Part shown: piece after piece, positions 14,698 through 21,916 of the stretch
How positions within the stretch are numbered: the stretch's first letter is position 1
Layout: each line of letters opens with the position of its first letter
From: Thermodesulfatator atlanticus DSM 21156
GTDB taxonomy: Bacteria > Desulfobacterota > Thermodesulfobacteria > Thermodesulfobacteriales > Thermodesulfatatoraceae
Assembly (NCBI RefSeq): GCF_000421585.1
Contig: NZ_ATXH01000026.1
Location: 1-34,542 of the forward strand
Direction: 5' to 3'
Length of the DNA: 34,542 nt
The notes under the pieces: model-generated
Told to the model about the DNA's origin: nothing
Databases searched by the model: none
The model's input: only the letters and a program-made list of their open reading frames with translations
Made by a program: the position numbers and the translations under genes

Positions 14698-16955
14698 AAG
14701 GCGTAGTCCAGGGCGTGGGCTTCAGGCCCTTTGTCTATCGCCTGGCCAAGCGTTTCGGCCTTACGGGAAGCGTTAGAAACACCGGTGAAGGGGTCCTCAT
14801 TGAGGCCTTTGGTGACGAAAAAGCCCTTTTGGCCTTTTTAAAGGCCCTTAAAGAAGAAGCCCCGCCCCTTGCCCGCATTGAAAGCCTTAAGACAACCCCG
14901 CTAGAAGGGAAGGCCCCTTCTGAATTCTTGGTCCTTGAAAGCCAGGGCGGCACCAAAAAGACCAAGATTCCGCCAGATGTGGCCACGTGTGAGGCCTGTC
15001 TTGCCGAACTCTTTGACGCGGACGACCGCCGTTTTCGCTATCCATTTATTAATTGCACAGACTGTGGCCCTCGCTTTAGCGTGATCCTTGATCTCCCTTA
15101 CGACCGGGGAAAGACCACCATGAAGGTCTTCCTCCTTTGCCCTGAATGCCAAAGCGAGTACCAAAACCCGGAAGACCGCCGGTTTCACGCCGAGCCCAAC
15201 GCCTGCCCGGCCTGTGGCCCTAAAATATGGCTCTGTGACGCAAAGGGCAACGCCCTTAGAGATGTAGAAGACCCCCTTGCCTTTGCCATAGAGGCGCTTC
15301 GAGAGGGGAAGATCCTTGCCCTGCGCGGGCTTGGGGGGTTTCACCTGGCCTGTGACGCTACCAACCAAGAGGCCTGCCACATCTTGCGTAAACGCAAAAA
15401 ACGTCCCCGCAAGCCCTTTGCCATCATGGTAAAAGACCTCGCGGCAGCGGAATTGTTGGCAGAACTTGGTCCAGAAGAAAAAAGGCTTCTTTGCTCACCC
15501 AAAAGACCTATCCTTTTAGCCAGGGCCAAAAGCCCCTCACCCCTTGCGGCAGAAATAGCCCCAGGGCTTGATATCTTGGGCCTCATGCTCCCCTACACCC
15601 CGCTTCACCATCTCTTGCTAAGGGAGGGTGATTTTCTGGCCTTGGTGATGACCAGCGGGAATCTCTCAGGTGAGCCCCTTTGTGTCTCAAATGAAGAGGC
15701 CCTAACGCGCCTAAAGGGTATTGCCGACTTTTTCCTACTGCACAACCGGGAAATCGCTATCGGTATAGACGATTCGGTCATGCGCTTCATAGCGGGAAAG
15801 CCCCGCCTCATAAGAAGGGCAAGAGGCTTTGTGCCTGAGCCGCTTCCCTACCCCTTTACGGAAAAAAGGGTCTTTGCCTTTGGGCCGCACCTCAAAAACA
15901 CCTTTACCCTTACCCGGGAGGACGAGGCCTTTATCTCCCAACACCTTGGCGACCTGGAAGACTTAGAGACCGTGCGCTTTTTCAAAAAAGTGCGCGCCCA
16001 TTTTGAAAATATTTTGCACGTAAGGCCTCAGGTCCTTGTCTGCGATTTGCATCCCGGGTACTTGAGCACTGAGCTTGCGGAAGAAGAGGCCAAAAAGACC
16101 GGGCTCCCACTGGTAAAGGTGCAGCACCACGTGGCCCACGCCGCCGCGGTGGCTGGAGAGTTTGGAATACGCCCCCCGTTTCTTGCCTTAATTCTTGATG
16201 GCGTTGGCCTGGGCGATGACCATACTCTCTGGGGCGGAGAGCTCTTCTATGTTGAGGCCGGCAGCTATCAGCGCCTGGGGCATATCTTTCCGGTAGGGCA
16301 ACCTGGTGGGGATGCCGCGGCAAGGGAGCCCTGGCGCATGCTGCTTGCTTATCTTTACGCGCTCTACGGTGACAAAGCCCTTGAAACTTTTCGGAAGCTT
16401 CTCCCTGATACTTTTTGGGCAAAGGGAGAAATAGTGTTTAAAATGCTTGCCCGCGGGGTAAACGCCCCGCTTACCACCAGCACCGGGCGCCTCTTTGACG
16501 CCTGTGCCGCGCTCCTTGGGGTGTGCTACGAGCAAAGTTTTGAGGGCGAGGCCCCCATGCTCCTTGAGGCCATGGCCGCCAGGGCCCAAGAAAGACTAAT
16601 TTTCGAAATCCCGCTTACGGTTAAAGAGCACCTGGTCCTTGATACCCGCAGGCTATTTCGGCTTCTATTGGAGCACCTGGAAAAGTACGACCAAGAGACC
16701 CTGGCCCTTGGGTTTCACCTCTCTCTGGCCAGGGGTTTTGCACTGCTGATAAGGTCTGCCGTCCAACAAACGGGCCTTAAAAGAATCGTCTTAAGTGGCG
16801 GTTGTTTCCAGAACAAAATCCTTGCCGACGAGCTCCTAAGAGAGCTTCTGAAGGATTACGAAGTTTATTTTCCGGAAAAGCTTCCCCCAAACGACGGCGC
16901 CGTCTCTTACGGCCAGGCCATTTGGGCCAGCTGGAAGTTAAAACTTAAAGGTTAA
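14661..16955 (+). CDS. hypF: HypF, carbamoyltransferase for hydrogenase CN ligand synthesis
   Basis: HypF (764 aa) converts carbamoyl phosphate into a carbamoyl adenylate and passes it to HypE for cyanide ligand synthesis. Domains in order: acylphosphatase-like (VKGVVQGVGFRPFVYRLA, about residues 9-95); two zinc-finger units (CEACLAEL...CTDCGPRF and CPECQSEY...CPACGPK, about 108-190); a YrdC-like domain (about 200-390, with KRPRKPFAIM and LPYTPLHHLLL); and a Kae1-like carbamoyltransferase domain (about 400-764, with VQHHVAHAAAVAGE, LDGVGLGDD and LSGGCFQN). The GTG at 14661 is the only start that precedes the acylphosphatase strand, so the gene overlaps hypB by 37 nt. hypD and hypE do not follow; the operon ends here in this window. 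Confidence 0.96.
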   Translation: MAGNPEGLGITVKGVVQGVGFRPFVYRLAKRFGLTGSVRNTGEGVLIEAFGDEKALLAFLKALKEEAPPLARIESLKTTPLEGKAPSEFLVLESQGGTKKTKIPPDVATCEACLAELFDADDRRFRYPFINCTDCGPRFSVILDLPYDRGKTTMKVFLLCPECQSEYQNPEDRRFHAEPNACPACGPKIWLCDAKGNALRDVEDPLAFAIEALREGKILALRGLGGFHLACDATNQEACHILRKRKKRPRKPFAIMVKDLAAAELLAELGPEEKRLLCSPKRPILLARAKSPSPLAAEIAPGLDILGLMLPYTPLHHLLLREGDFLALVMTSGNLSGEPLCVSNEEALTRLKGIADFFLLHNREIAIGIDDSVMRFIAGKPRLIRRARGFVPEPLPYPFTEKRVFAFGPHLKNTFTLTREDEAFISQHLGDLEDLETVRFFKKVRAHFENILHVRPQVLVCDLHPGYLSTELAEEEAKKTGLPLVKVQHHVAHAAAVAGEFGIRPPFLALILDGVGLGDDHTLWGGELFYVEAGSYQRLGHIFPVGQPGGDAAAREPWRMLLAYLYALYGDKALETFRKLLPDTFWAKGEIVFKMLARGVNAPLTTSTGRLFDACAALLGVCYEQSFEGEAPMLLEAMAARAQERLIFEIPLTVKEHLVLDTRRLFRLLLEHLEKYDQETLALGFHLSLARGFALLIRSAVQQTGLKRIVLSGGCFQNKILADELLRELLKDYEVYFPEKLPPNDGAVSYGQAIWASWKLKLKG

Positions 16956-17044
16956 AGATATCCCTTGATGGTATGCCCAAAAAATCTAGCGTTCTTGACC
17001 GAATTAAGCGGGAAATATCTAAGACTAGTCAACGGGGTTTGACC

Positions 17045-17284
17045 ATGGCCATTATAGGGGTTTACGAAGCCAGAACCAAGTTTTCTGAACTTTTAGATCG
17101 TGTGGCTCAGGGGGAAAGGTTTGTTATTACCCGGCGAGGAATTCCGGTGGCTGTTATAAAACCTATCGCTCCCCAAAGAAGACGGAAAATAGAGGAAATC
17201 GTAGAAGAAATCAAAAAATTCCGAAAAAGGCACCGGTTAAACGGGCTTAAAATTAAAGAACTGATCGAAGAGGGGCGCATGTGA
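17045..17284 (+). CDS. Phd/YefM-family antitoxin (orphan)
   Basis: From ATG 17045 the 79-aa product starts MAIIGVYEARTKFSELLDRV and continues AQGERFVITRRGIPVAVIKP. This is the Phd/YefM DNA-binding fold seen in antitoxins of VapC and Doc toxins. The last ~35 residues are charged (Lys/Arg/Glu) and would be the toxin-wrapping helix. An upstream ATG at 16973 would add 24 residues that do not belong to the fold. The last codons overlap a GTG start (ATGTGA, 17279-17284) of a truncated VapC. The partner toxin is broken, so the antitoxin is probably a survivor of a decayed module. It follows hypF with no clear promoter. Confidence 0.8.
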   Translation: MAIIGVYEARTKFSELLDRVAQGERFVITRRGIPVAVIKPIAPQRRRKIEEIVEEIKKFRKRHRLNGLKIKELIEEGRM

Positions 17285-17382
17285 GCCAGGAATTTGTATT
17301 GGATGCCTCGGTAACTGTTGCCTGGGCGCTGGAAGACGAAAAAGACTATTATCCTGAAAGGATTTTAGATCTCCTTTGTTAA
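17281..17382 (+). pseudogene. Truncated VapC-type PIN-domain toxin
   Basis: A 33-codon frame from GTG 17281 begins VSQEFVLDASVTVAWALEDE, the N-terminus of a VapC PIN ribonuclease with its first catalytic Asp. It stops at TAA 17380-17382 after RILDLLC. The normal length is about 130-140 residues, and the DNA beyond (a few codons such as LLRHGIF in another frame) quickly becomes AT-rich and non-coding. The start overlaps the antitoxin stop by 4 nt, the normal arrangement for such pairs. Confidence 0.75.
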
Positions 17383-17776
17383 GGCACGGCATTTTCAGAG
17401 TCCAGGCTTCCTTCTTTCTTTTATATTATTTTTTTTAAATTTTTCGTTCAAAATTTTTTAATAAAAAATTTCAACCTGCAAAATCAGCATAGGCTATTTA
17501 TGAAAGATTTTAGCTAAAAAATGAAATTTTCATCCTAAAGCAGACAAATAATTTTTATCGATTCAGAAAAATACGATTTAATCAAATAATTTAAATTGAG
17601 AAATATTTCACGTTCCTAATAATATATAGAAGGAGGTGAATAATTTTGGTTCATAAGCGAATACATCTCATGATAATGACATTAACCCTCTTACATCGTT
17701 AAAGAAAACACCCATTCCTAGCAATAAAACTCTCATAGCTATCTGATAGTTTTTTTGATTAAAAAGAAGGAGTTTT
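17383..17776. other. AT-rich intergenic stretch before the JAMM-motif gene
   Basis: This 394-bp stretch is far more AT-rich than its neighbours and holds no normal gene. It may contain a promoter, TTGAGA (17596-17601) with TAATAT some 18 nt on, followed by a perfect ribosome site AGGAGGTGA (17631-17639). The site leads into an 18-codon frame from TTG 17646 to TAA 17702. The composition suggests foreign or decayed DNA. Confidence 0.45.
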
Positions 17777-18334
17777 ATGGCTTCGAAGAATGATCGTTTA
17801 GAAAAGGCACTTGCCTGGATGGAAGAGGCCCAGAAGGTAAAGAAAGTCTGTTTTCACCAGAGGATTAAGCAGGCCTTTGCTGAGATCTTCGAGAAGGCTA
17901 ACGAGTACGAGCTCTTTTTTATCATCCCGGGAGAGGTTCGTGGCGAAGTGGCCTTTTACCGTTCAACGCCTCTTATTGTTTCGCAGACCTGCGGCAAAGA
18001 CGGAGTCGTCTTTCACGAGCTTCCCCCTCAGGCCTGGTGGTGTTTCGGACACACGCATCTTGAAAAATACCCCCGGCTTTCTGGCCCAGACCAGACTTAC
18101 TGTGCCCACCTGGGTATCCTCTGCACCATCGTAATCTCTGGCGGAAAACTAACAGACATCTGCCGCTTCTCTGGTGGCGAAGTCCCAGCGTATAAGCCAG
18201 AGGTAGAGTGGATTGAGGGCCCTTTTGTCGAGAACCCTAAGGTGGAAATTCCGGCTCTTCCCTACCAGTTTCTTGAGCCCCTTCCAGAAGGAAAAGACCT
18301 GCTCATCCTGAAGGTCGAGCCTGCGGAAAAATGA
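17777..18334 (+). CDS. Uncharacterised protein with a JAMM/MPN+ metalloprotease motif
   Basis: I do not recognise this 185-aa protein as a named family. Residues 92-105 read HTHLEKYPRLSGPD, an exact fit to the JAMM zinc motif H-x-H-x7-S-x2-D (His92, His94, Ser102, Asp105). Candidate catalytic Glu residues, 35-40 residues upstream as in the family, are Glu53 and Glu57 (PGEVRGEVAFY). Bacterial JAMM proteins include RadC-like and sulfur-carrier-processing peptidases; no function can be assigned. The protein is cytosolic, with no signal peptide or membrane segment, and ends in a Pro-rich stretch (ALPYQFLEPLPEG). AAGGAG precedes the ATG. It is a single-gene unit between two decayed toxin-antitoxin loci. 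Confidence 0.8.
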   Translation: MASKNDRLEKALAWMEEAQKVKKVCFHQRIKQAFAEIFEKANEYELFFIIPGEVRGEVAFYRSTPLIVSQTCGKDGVVFHELPPQAWWCFGHTHLEKYPRLSGPDQTYCAHLGILCTIVISGGKLTDICRFSGGEVPAYKPEVEWIEGPFVENPKVEIPALPYQFLEPLPEGKDLLILKVEPAEK

Positions 18335-18344
18335 ATTGTGGTAA

Positions 18345-18416
18345 GTGGCGAATAGCGAATGGCGGGCGGATGTAGGGGCGACGCATGTGTCGCCCCTACT
18401 GCGTATGCCTCGCCCG
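18345..18416. repeat. REP-like hairpin element
   Basis: GTAGGGGCGAC (18372-18382) and GTCGCCCCTAC (18389-18399) form a perfect 11-bp inverted repeat with a 6-nt loop. Before it lie short tandem units (GGCGAATA, GCGAATGG, at 18347-18363), and GC-rich arms at 18361-18368 and 18410-18416 can extend the structure. Elements of the GTAGGGGCGAC type are scattered between genes in many bacteria. It may also end the transcript of the preceding gene. Confidence 0.7.
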
Positions 18417-18484
18417 AGGAGAGTATTCCCTGATTTGAGGAGCTTATAAAAGTGGCAACAAATGAGGCTACAAAACGAAGTTAG

Positions 18485-18744
18485 ATGCGGGTTTCGGTAA
18501 GAGCACTTAAAAACAACTTTTCTCGTTATCTAAAAGAGGGCCGGCAGGGAAAAATTATTAAAATTACGCGTCTCATCGCCGACTGGTAGCCAAACTTTGT
18601 CCTGCTGGAGAACAAAAAGACGGCCTTGGGGCCCTGATAGCCCAAAGTCAGTTTTTTTAGGATGGCGGTAAACCGATGGGAAGGGTGAGGCCTAAAATTT
18701 CTGGCAGGTGTCTAGCTGAACGGCTTTTGGAGGACTGTCGGTCG
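18485..18744 (+). pseudogene. Phd/YefM-family antitoxin pseudogene
   Basis: From ATG 18485 the frame reads MRVSVRALKNNFSRYLKEGR and GKIIKIT, a Phd/YefM antitoxin N-terminus, then hits TAG after LIADW. A shift at about 18570 restores similarity in the next frame (SHRRLVAKLCPAGEQ), which runs to an in-frame TAG at 18658-18660. The same frame then continues DGGKPMGRVRPKISGRCLAE and RLLEDCR, the usual C-terminus. So one frameshift and one nonsense change, perhaps TGG to TAG, have inactivated it. No toxin gene follows; rimO begins on the other strand. Confidence 0.75.
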
Positions 18745-20028
18745 TCAGGATTCCACGCGAGCGTGAAGGTCGTAAACGTCGGCCTTAACAAGGCGCGCGG
18801 GGACGATGTCTCCCACAATGGCTTCGCCCTCAAGAAAAGTCACCCCGTCGATCTCTGGGGCCTGGAAAGGGGTGCGCCCGATCAGGCAGCCTTCTTCGTC
18901 AACACCTTCGATGAGCACCTCGGTGGTTTGGCCCAGGCGGGCGACAAGGTTCTCGCGGGAGATCTCCTGCTGAAGCTGCATAACCTGGTGGAACCGGGCC
19001 TCTTTTTCGGCTTGAGGGATTTGACCCGGCATTTTGGCGGCAAGTGTGCCATCTTCTGGCGAAAAGATAAAGGCCCCCAGGTGGTCAAAACGAGCCTCCT
19101 GCAAAAAGGAAAGAAGGGCCTCAAAGTCTTTTTCGTCCTCCCCGGGAAAGCCCACGATTACGCTTGTCCTTAAGCCTGCCTGCGGAAAGGACTTACGAAT
19201 CTTTTCCAGAAGAGCAAGCATCTTTTCGGGCTCAAAGGACCGACGCATTTTCTTGAGGATGCGCGGGCTTGCGTGCTGGATGGGAATATCAAAATAAGGA
19301 CAAATGTTCGCAAAAGAGGCCATGGTCTCAAGGAGTGCGTCGTTTATGCCCTGAGGGTAAAGATAAAGTAGCCTCACCCACGCCGGGGCCACTTCCTGGG
19401 CAAGCTTTTTTAAAAGCCCCGGGAGGGCATACTCCCCCCGGTCAAGACCGTAGGCCGAGACATCTTGCCCCACCAGGATAAACTCTTGTACCCCACGCGC
19501 CAAAAGCGCTTTTGCTTCCTCAAGAATTAGTCTTTCAGGCACACTGCGAAGCGGCCCGCGAATACGCGGAATAGTACAGAAAGAACAGGCGTGTTTGCAG
19601 CCGTCAGAGACCTTAAGATACGCATAGAACGGGTTTTCCGTAAGCAGCCGCTTGGTAGTCTCTGGGCCTTCTAGACGGGGGACATAGCGTTTTTTAGAAA
19701 GTATGGCCTTGGGATCGCGGTAGGCCTCAATGCCAAGGAATTGATCCACCTCGGGAAGTTCCGGTAAAAGTGCCTCTTTGTAGCGCGTAACAAGGCAGCC
19801 TCCCACCACCAGGCGCTGGTGGGAAAGTTTTTCTTCGGCAAGCTCAAAAATTACGTCAAGGGATTCTTCAACGGCTTCCCTAATAAAGGCGCAGGTGTTT
19901 ACAAAGAGGATATCTGCCTCTTCGGGATCAAGCACCACCTCCACGCCAAGCTCCGCCAGAGAAGCCAAGAATTTTTCCGCGTCCACACGGTTTTTAGGAC
20001 ACCCGAGAAGCACCGGATAAATTTTCAT
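18745..20028 (-). CDS. rimO: RimO, ribosomal protein S12 methylthiotransferase
   Basis: RimO (427 aa) is a radical-SAM enzyme that adds a methylthio group to an Asp of ribosomal protein S12. The N-terminal UPF0004 domain has the expected cysteines (Cys10 in LGCPKNRVDAE, Cys46 in VNTCAFI, and VGGCLVTRY). The radical-SAM motif CKHACSFCTIPRIRG follows near residue 145. A TRAM domain with VLIEGVDEEGCLIGRTPFQAPEIDG occupies the last ~65 residues. LGCPKNRVD and TIPRIRGPLRS point to RimO rather than MiaB. It lies 5 nt after panD and is probably cotranscribed with it. Confidence 0.95.
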   Translation of the reverse strand: MKIYPVLLGCPKNRVDAEKFLASLAELGVEVVLDPEEADILFVNTCAFIREAVEESLDVIFELAEEKLSHQRLVVGGCLVTRYKEALLPELPEVDQFLGIEAYRDPKAILSKKRYVPRLEGPETTKRLLTENPFYAYLKVSDGCKHACSFCTIPRIRGPLRSVPERLILEEAKALLARGVQEFILVGQDVSAYGLDRGEYALPGLLKKLAQEVAPAWVRLLYLYPQGINDALLETMASFANICPYFDIPIQHASPRILKKMRRSFEPEKMLALLEKIRKSFPQAGLRTSVIVGFPGEDEKDFEALLSFLQEARFDHLGAFIFSPEDGTLAAKMPGQIPQAEKEARFHQVMQLQQEISRENLVARLGQTTEVLIEGVDEEGCLIGRTPFQAPEIDGVTFLEGEAIVGDIVPARLVKADVYDLHARVES

Positions 20029-20033
20029 GAAGG

Positions 20034-20408
20034 TTATTCTTTAACGGGCAGGCGTTTTTCCTCAAGGATGTTGTTATCGTCGTCAACATAGACGAGAGTG
20101 ACGGTAGCCTGGTCTATCTCCTCGGGGCTAAGCCAGGTGTAAGAGACAAGGATTATCTTATCCCCCACTTCTCCCTTGCGTGCCGCCGCCCCGTTTAGGC
20201 AAACTTCTTTGCTCCCCCACTCGCCCTTGATAACGTAAGTCTCAAAGCGTTCGCCATTGGCCAGGTTATAGACCCAGACGGATTCAAAGGGCTCAAGGCC
20301 AGCGGCAATCATAAACCGCGGGTCAAGAGTAATGCTCCCCTCATAGTTCAGATTTTTGTTCGTAATGCGGAGCGTATGTATTTTTGAGCGCAAAAACTTC
20401 CGCCACAT
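20034..20408 (-). CDS. panD: Aspartate 1-decarboxylase (pyruvoyl enzyme)
   Basis: PanD (124 aa) makes beta-alanine from aspartate for pantothenate and CoA synthesis. It is made as a proenzyme that cleaves itself between Gly24 and Ser25, seen here as NYEGSITLD, to create the pyruvoyl group. KSKIH-like residues (RSKIHTLRIT) precede the site. The conserved YVIKGEWGSKEVCLNGAAAR and GDKIILVSYTWL segments follow. The ATG at 20408 fits the family; an upstream GTG at 20438 would add ten unrelated residues. panC, the next pathway enzyme, is about 2 kb away at 21917-22762 but not in the same operon. Confidence 0.95.
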   Translation of the reverse strand: MWRKFLRSKIHTLRITNKNLNYEGSITLDPRFMIAAGLEPFESVWVYNLANGERFETYVIKGEWGSKEVCLNGAAARKGEVGDKIILVSYTWLSPEEIDQATVTLVYVDDDNNILEEKRLPVKE

Positions 20409-20565
20409 AAGCAAGTCCAGAAATTCTATTTTGCCCACATTTTAACATTTTGAATCCCAGACGCCAGAGATATCTGACCACCATAAAAAATTTTCCCCTT
20501 GATTAGTTATTCCTGTTTTTATAGCATTATAATGGGACTTAAATCCAAAAATAAGGCTATTATTT

Positions 20566-21807
20566 ATGGAATACTACCCAAGGATAATAGAAGAAAAGTT
20601 GGAAAAATGGCTACCTAGAAAGGAAATTATCCTGTTAAAAGGCCCTCGCCAGAGCGGTAAAACCACTTTACTTAAACATCTGCAAGAAAAACACGGCGGT
20701 GCATATATAAGCCTAGAAATCGAAGAATACGCCAAATCCCTTAAAACTGACCCCCTGCTTTTTGCCAAAAGATTTCTTGAGCAAAAAATCCTCTATCTCG
20801 ACGAAGCACAATATCTCAAAGACATAGGCAGATATGTCAAGATTATCCATGACCACTCGGACAAGAACTAAAATTAGTGGTTACTGGTTCTGGATCCTTT
20901 GAAATAAAAGAAAATCTAGGCCAATACTTGGTTGGACGGGCCACCTACCTTGAACAGTATCCCTTAAATTTTGCTGAATTTCTCCTCTGGAAAAAACAAA
21001 GAACTTCTTATTCTCTACCAGGAATATCAAAAAAACCTATGGGAATTTATTGAAGGAAAAACACACAAACTCAAACAACCCATCTTTGAAAAAGAATTTA
21101 CCAATCTTTTAGAAGAATTTATCCTATTTGGAGGGTATCCAGCTGTTGTAAAAGAAAAAGACATAAAAACTAAAAAAGAAATACTCAAAAATCTCGTTCA
21201 AATTTATCTAGAAAAAGATATTTTTTTCTTTTTAAACATAAGACAACTTGAGAAGTTTAGAGTCTTTTTAAAAATCCTGGCTTTTAATACAGGAAATATC
21301 ATTGAAATATCTTCTTTAAGCAAAGAAATAAAGCTCGATTATAAAACCATTCAAAAATATCTCGACGTACTCATTAACACTTACGTAATAGGTCTCCTTC
21401 CATCATTTCACAAGAATCTAGCAACTGAACTGAAAAAAAAGCAAAAAAGTATATTTCCTTGATACAGGTTTAAGGAACGCCGTTTTATCAAATTTTCAAA
21501 CGATAGAACTACGACACGATAGAGGCGCAATGCTTGAAAATTTTGTCTACAAGGAACTCAGAAAAAAAGAATTTTTGACTAAATTTTTGCGCACCACCGG
21601 AAAAGCGGAAGTGAATTTCATCTTGTTTCAAGAAGAATCAATATTTCCTACGAAGTTAAATACACACCCAAAGTAAGAAAAAGTCTTTATAGTTTTCTGA
21701 AAAGATACAATTTAAAAAGAGCTTTAATTTTAAATTTCGCAAACGTCACCAAAACAGAGAAAAAGAATTCTTTTTTAATAGGCTTTGCTCCGTGTTTTTA
21801 TATCTAA
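20566..21807 (+). pseudogene. AAA ATPase with DUF4143 domain, broken by four frameshifts
   Basis: The gene begins MEYYPRIIEEKLEKWLPRK with Walker A GPRQSGKTT and Walker B ILYLDEAQ, typical of the solitary ATPases with a DUF4143 C-terminal domain. The frame is lost near 20860 and resumes as LKLVVTGSGSFEIKENLGQY. It is lost again near 20985 and resumes as NKELLILYQEYQKNLWEF. It is lost once more near 21445 and resumes as VYFLDTGLRNAVLSNF, then near 21635 and resumes as ISYEVKYTPKVRKSL to TAA 21805-21807. Several breaks lie in or beside runs of A. All other genes in the window are intact, so I read this as true decay, although sequencing error in A-tracts is possible. A TATAAT at 20528-20533 may be its old promoter. 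Confidence 0.85.
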
Positions 21808-21843
21808 AAGACTTTACAAAATATCTTTTCTCGGTCTGTTAAT

Positions 21844-21878
21844 TTCCATTTTTCAGTACGAAAAATGGAAACGGATCC
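21844..21878 (-). repeat. Dispersed GGATCC-hairpin repeat, copy 2
   Basis: TTCCATTTTTC (21844-21854) and GAAAAATGGAA (21860-21870) form a perfect 11-bp stem with loop AGTAC, next to GGATCC (21873-21878). The reverse complement matches the start of 9116-9150. It sits between the 3' ends of the ATPase pseudogene and panC and could also end transcripts. Confidence 0.65.
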
Positions 21879-21916
21879 CTTGTAGTTACGTTTCGCAATT
21901 TTGCAAAAGATTTTCT

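Noticed and set aside
14901-15380. A 159-codon minus-strand frame inside hypF
   Set aside because: It is antisense to the intact, well-conserved zinc and YrdC region of HypF and has no ribosome site or similarity that I can see.
18345-18416. Possible CRISPR or phage attachment site
   Set aside because: The short tandem units are not spaced repeats and no cas or integrase gene is nearby; a REP-like hairpin explains the structure.
18676-19173. A 165-codon plus-strand frame starting before rimO
   Set aside because: Only the first ~25 codons have meaning, as the C-terminus of the antitoxin pseudogene; the rest is antisense to rimO.
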